Positions 42,029-49,446 of a stretch of DNA of 64,000 bases are shown here, piece by piece. Every line of letters starts with the position of its first letter. The stretch's first letter is position 1. The notes below the pieces were generated by a model, which saw nothing but the letters and a program-made list of their open reading frames with translations, was not told the DNA's origin and ran no database searches. The position numbers and the translations under genes were made by a program. Source of the DNA: Clostridia bacterium (GTDB lineage Bacteria; Bacillota; Clostridia; Oscillospirales; CAG-272); assembly GCA_017451735.1 (NCBI GenBank), contig JAFTNU010000045.1:1-64000 (forward strand), written 5' to 3'.

Positions 42029-42057
42029 ATTATAACACAGCCAAAGACGCTTTTCAA
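42029..42057 (-). promoter_or_regulatory. Promoter of the tRNA-Ala/tRNA-Arg unit
   Basis: On the minus strand TTGAAA (42052-42057), 17 bp, TATAAT (42029-42034), about 35 bases ahead of tRNA-Ala. Confidence 0.75.
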
Positions 42058-42186
42058 GGTCTTTTCAAAAATTTTTTGAACGTCTTTGCACTTCCCCATC
42101 GGTATGTATAATTTTGTCCCGATGGCGCACAATATTTTCACCGCGCCAAAGAGATCTGACATTTTCAACTTTTTTATCAAAAAGGC

Positions 42187-42215
42187 TTGACAATTGTTTC
42201 CGATTCTGCTATAAT
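42187..42215 (+). promoter_or_regulatory. Promoter of tRNA-Gln
   Basis: Perfect consensus TTGACA (42187-42192), 17 bp, TATAAT (42210-42215), 18 bases ahead of the tRNA. Confidence 0.85.
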
Positions 42216-42233
42216 ATCCCGTGTTCAAAACAT

Positions 42234-42309
42234 TGCGGTGTCGCCAAGTGGTAAGGCAACGGACTCTGACTCCGTCATTTCCTAGGTTCGAATCCTAGCA
42301 CCGCAGCCA
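42234..42309 (+). tRNA. tRNA-Gln(CTG)
   Basis: A 76-nt gene with encoded CCA. Acceptor TGCGGTG/CACCGCA, discriminator G; D-arm GCC..GGC type; anticodon stem ACGGA/TCCGT with loop CTCTGAC, anticodon CTG reading CAG; T-arm CTAGG-TTCGAAT-CCTAG. It has its own promoter and stands alone. Confidence 0.97.
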
Positions 42310-42362
42310 AAAAGAGAGAGCCACCCGTTTGGGTGGCTCTCTCTTTTTGGCTGCGGTGCTAG
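42295..42362 (+). terminator. 68-bp palindrome at the tRNA-Gln 3' end
   Basis: Arms 42295-42326 and 42331-42362 are perfectly complementary over 32 bp with the loop GTTT. The inner AGAGAGAGCCACCC/GGGTGGCTCTCTCT plus T5 is an ordinary terminator. The outer 15 bp are the tRNA-Gln 3' end including CCA, repeated inverted beyond the T-run. After it, 42363-42432 is a chain of short hairpins (TCGCGAAGCGA, CAAGTCCGCAGGACTTG, GCGCGCAACGCGCGC) with GACGAATAG at 42404-42412. Confidence 0.9.
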
Positions 42363-42570
42363 TCGCGAAGCGACGGTCAAGCGCAAGTCCGCAGGACTTG
42401 CGCGACGAATAGCGCGCAACGCGCGCGTCCCAACACGAGGAGCATCGGCCTGTCATTCGCTTAAAAACACAAAGGGTTGCAAAGATTTTCTCTTTGAAAC
42501 CCTTATTTTTTATATTTTCATTTTCTGTCATCACACACCGATGTGTATCTTGCTTGCGACTTGATAAGCT

Positions 42571-43695
42571 TCATGCAAAATCATCCCCCTCAAAGCGAAC
42601 TTCGCCTCGTTTTTTCTCGTCGGCAAGCTCCCCAAGCTTTTTGATAATCTCTATCTCCTCGGGATCGTACGGAAATCTTCCGCCCGGACGGTAGAGGTCG
42701 TGTTGCCATTTGGTAAAATCCAAATGCTTGACCGCTTCATATCCCAGCTCCTCATATTTTCTCCATACCCCCTGCGACGGCTCATAGGTCTGATATTTTC
42801 CGGCAACGAAGCCCCATTGATAGCAACCGACGTTTTCCAAAAAGAAAAGCGGAAGCATCAATTGTACCGTATTACCGCTGGGGCGTGAGAGCCACTCGGT
42901 ATTGAAAATCGGGCGATCGTACGCTTTTAATTGCTTCAGGATCAAGACGTTATCCATATAAGAAGCATAACTGTGATAGCTGATCACATCGGATTCCTCC
43001 AATGCGAATTGCTCGATCTCGGTCGTTGCGCGCCCCTCTTTCATTCCTCGCCATACGTCAGCACAAAGGGGCTGGATCGGATCGATCTCCCGTCCTATTT
43101 CAAAGAATTTTTTCAGATGAGGAAGGCTCTTGCTTCCCCTACCGTTTCCGGGCTCATTCATCAGGTTCCAAACGAGAATACGCTTGTCATTCTTATATTT
43201 TGTAATCAGCTCCCGTACCATTTCGTAGTATTTTGGTGCAATCTCGGGATCATCCAAAATATGATATCTGCTATCGATACCATGCTGATACCATGTCTTA
43301 AAATCCTTTCCGCCATGATATCCGGGCTCCCAGAACTGCTCACCGAACACAGGCGGCACATAGGTCGGTGTTCTTACCGAGCATTCGTTGGAAAGCACGA
43401 TCATAGTGGTAATACCGTGCCGATCAGCAGCATCCAGATACCGATCAAGCCGTTCCATAAATCCGTCGTGTTGCTCAGCCCAAACCTCATACTCTATAAT
43501 GATGCGGATGGAATTATAACCAATAGATTCCATTAAGGCGAATTCCTTTTCGGCAGTTACCAGCTTTTCTTCAAATCCGTATTCTTGCCACTGATCGATA
43601 CGGTTAGCACAGTCGCTACCCATAAAATTACAACCGCGTATCCAAGGCAAACGGTTATACCAGTCCCATGCCTTTTCTTTTGACCATCTTGCCAT
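42571..43695 (-). CDS. GH5-like glycoside hydrolase
   Basis: The 374-residue clan-A TIM-barrel hydrolase has the acid/base E181 in WNLMNEPG and the nucleophile E267 in IFNTEWLSRP, with RGCNFMGSDCANRIDQWQ at the first strand and SIRIIIEYEVW at the second. No signal peptide. Related proteins are usually labelled cellulase-family or 1,4-beta-xylanase, but this short cytoplasmic subgroup is poorly characterised and may act on beta-mannosides or beta-xylosides. AGGAGG precedes the ATG. The divergent AraC gene at 43815 is its likely regulator. Confidence 0.85.
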   Translation of the reverse strand: MARWSKEKAWDWYNRLPWIRGCNFMGSDCANRIDQWQEYGFEEKLVTAEKEFALMESIGYNSIRIIIEYEVWAEQHDGFMERLDRYLDAADRHGITTMIVLSNECSVRTPTYVPPVFGEQFWEPGYHGGKDFKTWYQHGIDSRYHILDDPEIAPKYYEMVRELITKYKNDKRILVWNLMNEPGNGRGSKSLPHLKKFFEIGREIDPIQPLCADVWRGMKEGRATTEIEQFALEESDVISYHSYASYMDNVLILKQLKAYDRPIFNTEWLSRPSGNTVQLMLPLFFLENVGCYQWGFVAGKYQTYEPSQGVWRKYEELGYEAVKHLDFTKWQHDLYRPGGRFPYDPEEIEIIKKLGELADEKKRGEVRFEGDDFA

Positions 43696-43743
43696 TATAA
43701 TCCTCCTGAATACATTTTGGTGAATCCATTATACCATAAAATG

Positions 43744-43773
43744 TTGACAGACGCGGGACATCTATGATATGAT
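43744..43773 (+). promoter_or_regulatory. Promoter of the AraC gene next to GH5
   Basis: TTGACA (43744-43749), 18 bp, TATGAT (43768-43773), about 40 bases ahead of the ATG. On the minus strand a TATAAT (43730-43735) fits the GH5 gene. Confidence 0.6.
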
Positions 43774-43814
43774 TATAGACAGAATATGCTGTATTATTTG
43801 ATAAGGGCGGTCAT

Positions 43815-44594
43815 ATGCGGATACAAACAGACAATTTTGGCTATGGCGATACATTCAGATGTCGGTTTCACGAGGGTATCTATAACTATCAGCCCCATAT
43901 CCACCAATTCACAGAGGTCGTAGTCGTGCTTGACGGTGAAATTGATATTACCGTAAACGGCAGAAAGGAAAGGGCAACAGCGGGAGATATTGCGCTGATA
44001 GAGCCATTTGGGATTCATAGCTTTGAAACGCCAAAGCACTGCAGGATATGGATTGCCGTATTCTCAAGCTTCTATGTGGCGGATTTTGCTCCGGAAAATG
44101 GACTGCGTGAGGGCGCCCGCTCTGTATTTGAGCCGACAAGGTCGCTTTTTGCCTACGTAAAAGAGCATTTGATCTATGCTGCCGACCGTAATCTGTACGG
44201 CATCAAGGCGGCGCTCTATGCGATATTTGAAGAATATACCCGTTTTGTGCCTGCGAAAGCACAGACGGAAAATAAAGGTGTCTTATCCGCTGTTCTTTTA
44301 TACATAAACGGACATTTTCAGAAAAATATAACGCTTCGCTCGTTAGCAACTGCTTTGGGGTATAGCCAAAGTTATCTTTCACACGTATTGAACACCATTC
44401 CCAATATGAATTTCAACACGCTTCTTTCTTCCTTGCGAATCGAATACGCCAAAAATCTGTTGCTGACAAGTGACCGGCAGATCCTTGATATTGCATTGGA
44501 ATGCGGCTTTTCCAACGAACGTAGCTTTCACCGCTCCTTCCGTAAGCTGGTCGGAACAACGCCGTTAGCTTATAAGAAATTATCGTTACGTTAG
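43815..44594 (+). CDS. AraC family transcriptional regulator
   Basis: The 259-residue protein has a cupin sensor with the metal/sugar-binding YQPHIHQFTEVVVVLDGEID (about 25-44) and GDIALIEPFGIHSFETP, then the double HTH (LRSLATALGYSQSYLSHVLN and ILDIALECGFSNERSFHRSF, KLVGTTPLAYKKL). AAGGGCGG lies ahead of the ATG. It is divergent from the GH5 gene and is followed by a terminator copied from the tRNA-Gln type. Confidence 0.93.
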   Translation: MRIQTDNFGYGDTFRCRFHEGIYNYQPHIHQFTEVVVVLDGEIDITVNGRKERATAGDIALIEPFGIHSFETPKHCRIWIAVFSSFYVADFAPENGLREGARSVFEPTRSLFAYVKEHLIYAADRNLYGIKAALYAIFEEYTRFVPAKAQTENKGVLSAVLLYINGHFQKNITLRSLATALGYSQSYLSHVLNTIPNMNFNTLLSSLRIEYAKNLLLTSDRQILDIALECGFSNERSFHRSFRKLVGTTPLAYKKLSLR

Positions 44595-44674
44595 CGATCA
44601 AACCGTAAAAAGCAATCTCATTTGTCAATTTGCAACCGATGTGATGTCAGTATCTACTAAGGTCACAATCACCC

Positions 44675-44724
44675 AAAAGAGAGAGCCACCCAAACGGGTG
44701 GCTCTCTCTTTTTTGCTGCGGTGC
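44675..44724 (+). terminator. Terminator that is a partial copy of the tRNA-Gln terminator
   Basis: AAAAGAGAGAGCCACCC (44675-44691) / 44696-44712 with loop AAAC, followed by GCTGCGGTGC (44715-44724). The stem and the following inverted tRNA-end sequence match 42312-42360, but no tRNA precedes it. Confidence 0.85.
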
Positions 44725-44751
44725 AGGCGCAAAGCCGACTATTTTGATACT

Positions 44752-45579
44752 CTATTTATTCAGGAATGCATCGCGGTATTCTCCGGGGCGCATTCCCGTG
44801 TATCGCCGAAAGCTTCTTGCAAAATAGGAACGGGTTTCAAAGCCGCAACGCTTCCCCACCTCATGAATACTCAACCGCGCATCCAAAAGCAGCTGCTGTG
44901 CCATACTGCATCGCGTCCGATTGACATAATCCACAAAGGTATACCCCGTATACTTATGAAACTCGCGTGATAGATAGCATTTATTGACCCCCACAAACGC
45001 AGCCACATCGTCAAGCGAAAAATCCTTATCGTAAGAGGCCCGGATATACGCAATCGCCTGTTTTGTATAGGTGACGCTTCGCTCGGTACGTTCCCCTTGC
45101 TCGGCCGATGATCCGTGATTCCTGCAAAGCAAGAGCATCAGATCAAGCACGAGACTGCGGATGCGAAGCGTGCGGAACGGAGTCTCCTCGGGCAATTCGT
45201 ATGCCTTGTGCAGCTCCTCCATTAAGCTCCGCAGGTGTTTATCGTTGATCAGCGTATCAAAGGAGACGGCCGTGCTGTCAAATCCGTTGGCAAGGCAAAA
45301 GGAACGGTCAACGATGAGGTATCTATAGCGCATTTCCCTCTCACCGGCCGCTAAAGCGTGCAGATGATTGGCATTGATCACCGCAACATCCCCTTGCGAC
45401 ACCGAAATGGTATGACCGTTGTTGGAGATGGCCCCGCTCCCCGCAACAATATACAAAATTTCGATATTTTCATGCCAGTTGGAGGAGCCGAAGCTCCGAT
45501 CGGTGGGCCGAACGGCACGCTCCTTATAAATGAACGGAAGCTCGCGATCCTCCAGATTGTGATTTTCGTAATGGCTCAC
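44752..45579 (-). CDS. AraC family transcriptional regulator
   Basis: The 275-residue protein has an N-terminal cupin (NIEILYIVAGSGAISNNGHT, HLHALAAGEREMRYRYLIVD) and the C-terminal double HTH (LDDVAAFVGVNKCYLSREFH and IHEVGKRCGFETRSYFARSF, RRYTGMRPGEYRDA). The start codon is GTG at 45579, preceded by GGAGAG seven bases away. It is divergent from the sugar isomerase gene at 45710; the 9-bp palindrome between them is a likely binding site. Confidence 0.93.
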   Translation of the reverse strand: MSHYENHNLEDRELPFIYKERAVRPTDRSFGSSNWHENIEILYIVAGSGAISNNGHTISVSQGDVAVINANHLHALAAGEREMRYRYLIVDRSFCLANGFDSTAVSFDTLINDKHLRSLMEELHKAYELPEETPFRTLRIRSLVLDLMLLLCRNHGSSAEQGERTERSVTYTKQAIAYIRASYDKDFSLDDVAAFVGVNKCYLSREFHKYTGYTFVDYVNRTRCSMAQQLLLDARLSIHEVGKRCGFETRSYFARSFRRYTGMRPGEYRDAFLNK

Positions 45580-45602
45580 TTGATCTCTCCATTCGCAAAA
45601 AT

Positions 45603-45657
45603 ATCACACATATCGCAAAAATGTGTGATTGACAGGCCTATTTTAGCGCCGTATAAT
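45603..45657 (+). promoter_or_regulatory. Consensus promoter with operator palindrome
   Basis: TTGACA (45629-45634), 17 bp, TATAAT (45652-45657) drives the isomerase gene. ATCACACAT (45603-45611) / ATGTGTGAT (45621-45629), a perfect 9-bp inverted repeat with a 9-nt centre, ends on the first base of the -35 box, a position where an activator or repressor would act. Confidence 0.8.
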
Positions 45658-45709
45658 AGAATTGTCAATAGAAAATCCAAAATTTGTGTTATGACAGGAG
45701 GCGTATGTT

Positions 45710-46534
45710 ATGAATAAAATCGGCGTGATGATCGTTCTGCGTACCGACACGGACGTTTTTGCGGAGTTCGAAAAGGCCAAGGCCCTTGGATGCGAGTGCT
45801 GTCAGGTCTCCGTTTGGGACACCTCGCTCTACACCGACGAAAAGGCGGCAGAGATCCTTTCCGCGGCAAAAGAAAACGATATCGAGATCTCTACCCTTTG
45901 GGCAGGCTGGTCGGGACCTAAGGAGTGGAACTTTACGGGAGGGCCGTCAACCCTTGGCATCGTTCCCCAGGCGTATCGCATGAAGCGCATGGAGGAGATC
46001 ATTTGCGGTGCGGATTTTGCCGTTAAGCTCGGCGTGTCCCGCATCGCCACCCATGTGGGCTTTCTCCCCGAGAACATCAACGATCCCCAGTATTGCGATG
46101 TTCTTGCCGCCCTGCGCCATATCGTGAAGGCATGCCAAAAAAGAGGGATCTGCTTCCTCTTTGAAACCGGGCAGGAGACTCCTGTCACCCTGCTGCGCTT
46201 TATCGAAGCACTCGGATATGACAATGTGGGCATCAACATGGATACCGCAAACCTGATCCTTTACGGCAAGGCCAACTCTGCCGATGCCATCACCGTATTC
46301 GGCAAGTACGTCATGGATACACACATCAAGGACGGCTTCTATCCCACCAGCGGCCAGGCACTGGGCAAGGAGGTCAAGGTTGGCGACGGCATGGCCAATC
46401 TGCCCGAGGTCGTCAAGCGCTTGCAGGCGGTAGGCTACACCGGGAATTATATCATCGAGCGTGAGATCAGCGGCGAGCAGCAGACCAAGGATATTATCGA
46501 AACGATCGAATATCTGAAAAATATATTAAATTAA
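45710..46534 (+). CDS. Sugar phosphate isomerase/epimerase
   Basis: The 274-residue xylose-isomerase-like TIM barrel has GVSRIATHVGFLPENIND, the metal ligands in FLFETGQ (Glu), GINMDTANLI (Asp), MDTHIKDG (His) and the terminal IIEREISG (Glu). The VGDGMANLPEVVKRL loop is typical of the group. AGGAGG precedes the ATG. It stands alone, controlled by the divergent AraC gene. Substrate unknown; hexulose or pentulose phosphates are usual. Confidence 0.88.
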   Translation: MNKIGVMIVLRTDTDVFAEFEKAKALGCECCQVSVWDTSLYTDEKAAEILSAAKENDIEISTLWAGWSGPKEWNFTGGPSTLGIVPQAYRMKRMEEIICGADFAVKLGVSRIATHVGFLPENINDPQYCDVLAALRHIVKACQKRGICFLFETGQETPVTLLRFIEALGYDNVGINMDTANLILYGKANSADAITVFGKYVMDTHIKDGFYPTSGQALGKEVKVGDGMANLPEVVKRLQAVGYTGNYIIEREISGEQQTKDIIETIEYLKNILN

Positions 46535-46584
46535 GCAAGGCTATCACTGCTGCAAGGCTCCAAAATGAAAAAGGAGTACGAACA

Positions 46585-46619
46585 TTTAGCGTGTTCTCCA
46601 TAATGGAGAACACGCTAAA
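46585..46619 (+). terminator. Terminator of the isomerase gene
   Basis: TTTAGCGTGTTCTCC / GGAGAACACGCTAAA with the loop ATAAT; 15-bp perfect stem 50 bases after the stop. Confidence 0.8.
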
Positions 46620-46798
46620 ACTAAGTTTGCCCTTGAGGGCAAGTGAAGTTATCTGCGATAGGGAAGTTCACTTCGTGAGTGAAGTTTCGCCTTGCGGCGA
46701 AGTAATGGGCAAACTTAACTTCACTACGAGCCTTGACGAGCAACTTCACTGTGCATAGCACAATTTCACTTTTGCGTCAGCAAAAACTTCACTAACAG
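46620..46798. repeat. Nested hairpin cluster with GTGAAGTT/AACTTCAC modules
   Basis: An outer perfect 10-bp inverted repeat AAGTTTGCCC (46623-46632) / 46707-46716 encloses TTGCCCTTGAGGGCAA, AAGTTCACTTCGTGAGTGAAGT and TTCGCCTTGCGGCGAA-type hairpins (the second only in part). To the right, AACTTCAC modules alternate with GTGCATAGCAC and TTTTGCGTCAGCAAAA. GTGAAGTT occurs on the left half and its complement on the right. It is non-coding and resembles the hairpin-chain family elsewhere in the window by design, not by sequence. Confidence 0.75.
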
Positions 46799-46801
46799 AA
46801 A

Positions 46802-46840
46802 AGAGAGAACATTTCGGATATAAACCGATTTGTTCTCTCT
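46802..46840. terminator. Terminator-like hairpin
   Basis: AGAGAGAACA (46802-46811) / TGTTCTCTCT (46831-46840), with inner TCGG/CCGA. The following 130 bases to 46970 hold no gene. Confidence 0.7.
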
Positions 46841-46970
46841 TTCTGCTTGTAATAGGGGCTTGGGCTTAGCCTTTAACTGCATTGTCCAGACAAATGCGAT
46901 GGTCGCACTTAGCGGATTTTTCAAATTCTCCGTTAAGGACATCACCCATTTTTGTTTGTACCCCTTTTTG

Positions 46971-47723
46971 TTAAAAAACCTTTGTCGTGATCAGCTTTTT
47001 ACCAAGCGCTTTTCTCAAGGCCATGTCGTTTGGCTTTGCCTCCATCACCACATAATCGATCTCCTCAAATCCAAAGCCCTTATAGGTATATTTCTTCCCC
47101 ACCTTTGACGTATCTGCCAGCAAAATGGTTTTTGCGCTGTTCTTCTTCATTTTTTTTATAATATTCAGTCTGATCATATCAACAGAGCTGAAGCCCTCTG
47201 CGGTAATGCCGCTGCAGGAGAAGAAAAACAGATCTGCATTGAATTGCTCGATGGTGCTTTCGGTCAGTGTTCCGATCAGATCATAGTTTTCGTAAAGCTC
47301 ACCGCCCGGTACGATGACCTTGGCAGACAGATGATTGCTCAGCGCGCCCACCGTATCCAGTCCATTGGTGATCACCGTAAGGTTTTCGCACTTATGAAAA
47401 TTTTTTGCAAGCCTTGCCACGGTGGTGCCGGATGCAAGAAAGACCGTGACATTATCCCGTAAAAAGCCGATGGCGATTTTCGCAATGGTATTTTTGGCAT
47501 TGGCATTGGCGTTGGAGCGCACAAACAAGGGCGGGTCATTGTTTACATTCCCGGTGGAAACCGCTCCCCCCCAGGTGCGGATCAGCAGGCCCTCCTGCTC
47601 CATTTGCGTCAGATCCCGACGTATGGTCGCCTCACTTGCAAAGATCTCCTGCTTTAATTGCTCAACGGAGGCATTACCCTGCTTATTTAATATTTTGTAG
47701 ATTTTTTCCTGTCGGTCGTTCAT
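46971..47723 (-). CDS. DeoR/GlpR family transcriptional regulator
   Basis: The 250-residue protein begins MNDRQEKIYKILNKQGNASV with the DeoR helix-turn-helix (EATIRRDLTQMEQEGLLIRT, the family signature) and a sugar-phosphate-binding DeoRC domain with VFLASGTTVARLAK, LTVITNGLD and the VVMEAKPND end. GGAGG ahead of the ATG at 47723 selects this start over 47750. It is divergent from the pentose/glycerol-phosphate operon and most likely represses it, releasing in the presence of a sugar phosphate. Confidence 0.93.
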   Translation of the reverse strand: MNDRQEKIYKILNKQGNASVEQLKQEIFASEATIRRDLTQMEQEGLLIRTWGGAVSTGNVNNDPPLFVRSNANANAKNTIAKIAIGFLRDNVTVFLASGTTVARLAKNFHKCENLTVITNGLDTVGALSNHLSAKVIVPGGELYENYDLIGTLTESTIEQFNADLFFFSCSGITAEGFSSVDMIRLNIIKKMKKNSAKTILLADTSKVGKKYTYKGFGFEEIDYVVMEAKPNDMALRKALGKKLITTKVF

Positions 47724-47756
47724 CGAAATCGCACCTCCTTCACCGATCATGATTGA

Positions 47757-47840
47757 ATTTTACCATATTTTGATTGATTTGTCAATTTCGATCGTCTAAC
47801 CGTTTTTTGCGTTGACGCTTGATCGTTTGCGTGGTATACT
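47757..47840. promoter_or_regulatory. Divergent promoters of DeoR gene and pentose operon
   Basis: Minus strand: TTGACA (47780-47785), 17 bp, TAAAAT (47757-47762) for the regulator. Plus strand: TTGACG (47812-47817), 17 bp, TATACT (47835-47840) for the operon. TTGATTGA and TGATTGA words (47751-47779) repeat across the regulator promoter and could be DeoR sites. Confidence 0.75.
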
Positions 47841-47874
47841 TAAAATAAATAAAAATGAACAGGAGGTCGTAACC

Positions 47875-48732
47875 GTGTTTGGAAAGCATTCTGCAGGAAT
47901 TTACGAAAAAGCGTTTGACCCGAAAATCAGTTGGAGCGAGCGACTTGACAGAGCGGCAAGACTGGGCTTTGACTACGTTGAGATCAGCATCGACGAAACC
48001 GACGAGCGCCTGTCAAGGCTGGATTGGAGCCGCACGCAAAAAAAGGAGCTGGTCGATGCCATGTGGGCATCCGGCGTGACGCTGCGCTCCATGTGCCTGA
48101 GCGGTCACCGCAGATTCCCCTTCGGGAGCAAGGATCCCGCCATCAGAGAAAGAGCCCACGATATTATGGAAAAGGCCATCGAGTTTTCCGGCGAGCTCGG
48201 GATTCGCGTCATTCAGCTTGCGGGGTATGACGTGTATTACGAGGACTCCACCGAGGATAGCGTGCGCCGCTTTGAGGAAGGCATGATGTGGGCCGCAGAG
48301 CGTGCCGCCAACGCGCAGGTCATGCTGGCCATGGAGATTATGGACACGCCCTTTATGAATTCGATCAGCAAGCATATGCCGTATGAAAAAAAGATCAATT
48401 CGCCCTGGTATCGCGTCTATCCCGATCTCGGCAACCTGTCGGCCTGGAGCGAGAATGATCCCGAGGCCGAGCTGAACAAGGGCATCGGGAGTATCGTGGC
48501 CATCCATCTGAAGGATACCATACCGCCCACCGAGAGCTATGAGGGGAAATTCAAGTGTGTTCCGTTCGGTTCGGGCTGTGTAGACTTCCCTGCCCGCTTC
48601 GGCCAGCTTGAAAAATTGAACTATACCGGTCCTTATATGATAGAAATGTGGCATCAGGACGGTACCGATGATGTAACCGAAATTGCAAAAGCCGCAAAAT
48701 GGCTGAACGATCAATATGAAAAGAGGATTTAA
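47875..48732 (+). CDS. L-ribulose-5-phosphate 3-epimerase (UlaE-like)
   Basis: The 285-residue TIM-barrel epimerase resembles UlaE/SgbU: LGFDYVEISIDETDERLSRL, LRSMCLSGHRRFPFGS, GIRVIQLAGYDVYYE, LAMEIMDTPFMNS, YPDLGNLSAW and IVAIHLKDTIPP occur in family order and the length is normal. It converts L-xylulose 5-phosphate to L-ribulose 5-phosphate. The start is GTG at 47875, since AGGAGG (47861-47866) is eight bases ahead; upstream in-frame codons overlap the promoter. Its stop overlaps the araD start by one base. Confidence 0.9.
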   Translation: MFGKHSAGIYEKAFDPKISWSERLDRAARLGFDYVEISIDETDERLSRLDWSRTQKKELVDAMWASGVTLRSMCLSGHRRFPFGSKDPAIRERAHDIMEKAIEFSGELGIRVIQLAGYDVYYEDSTEDSVRRFEEGMMWAAERAANAQVMLAMEIMDTPFMNSISKHMPYEKKINSPWYRVYPDLGNLSAWSENDPEAELNKGIGSIVAIHLKDTIPPTESYEGKFKCVPFGSGCVDFPARFGQLEKLNYTGPYMIEMWHQDGTDDVTEIAKAAKWLNDQYEKRI

Positions 48733-49433
48733 TGATGTTGGAACAGTTGAAAAACGAAGTCTGCCGCGCAAACCTGCTTCTGAAGGAATACGGACTGATC
48801 ACCCTTACCTGGGGTAATGTATCCGGTATTTCGGAGGATCGCCGCTATGTAGTGATCAAGCCCTCCGGTGTGAGCTACGCCGAGATGACCGCAGATATGA
48901 TGGTGGTCACCGACCTGGACGGAAAGGTTGTGGAGGGAAATCTTCGCCCCTCCTCCGATCTTGCTACCCACCTGGAGCTGTATCGGAACTATCCCGAGAT
49001 CAAGGCCGTTGTCCATACCCACTCCAGATGGGCGACCGGTACCGCACAGGCCGAGCAGGGCATCCCCTGCTTTGGCACCACTCACGCCGACCATTTCTAC
49101 GGAACGGTTCCCTGCACCAGACACCTGACCGAGCAGGAAATCAAAAACGATTACGAGCTGAACACAGGCAAGGTCATTGTCGAAACACTGAACGAGCTGA
49201 AAATCGATCCCATGGCGGTTCCTGCCATTCTTGTATGCAAGCATGGCCCGTTCGCCTGGGGTAAAACGCCCGAAAAGGCAGTGGAGAATGCATTGGTTCT
49301 GGAGGAATGCGCCTATATGAGCTACATCGCCAAGACCCTGACCGACGGCAACGTCGCACCCGCTCCCCAGGCATTGCAGGATAAGCATTATTTCCGTAAG
49401 CACGGTGCCGGTGCCTATTACGGACAGAAGTAA
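48732..49433 (+). CDS. araD: L-ribulose-5-phosphate 4-epimerase
   Basis: The 233-residue class II aldolase-fold enzyme has LITLTWGNVSGISEDRRYVV, VIKPSGVSYAEMT, VHTHSRWATGTAQAEQGIPC (zinc-binding HTH), TTHADHFYG and a further metal His in LVCKHGPFAWG. This matches AraD/UlaF, which turns L-ribulose 5-phosphate into D-xylulose 5-phosphate for the pentose phosphate pathway. TAATG couples it to the preceding epimerase. Consecutive 3- and 4-epimerases indicate growth on an L-xylulose- or L-ribulose-forming sugar such as ascorbate, L-lyxose or L-arabinose. Confidence 0.93.
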   Translation: MMLEQLKNEVCRANLLLKEYGLITLTWGNVSGISEDRRYVVIKPSGVSYAEMTADMMVVTDLDGKVVEGNLRPSSDLATHLELYRNYPEIKAVVHTHSRWATGTAQAEQGIPCFGTTHADHFYGTVPCTRHLTEQEIKNDYELNTGKVIVETLNELKIDPMAVPAILVCKHGPFAWGKTPEKAVENALVLEECAYMSYIAKTLTDGNVAPAPQALQDKHYFRKHGAGAYYGQK

Positions 49434-49446
49434 GGAGAAAGCCGTC

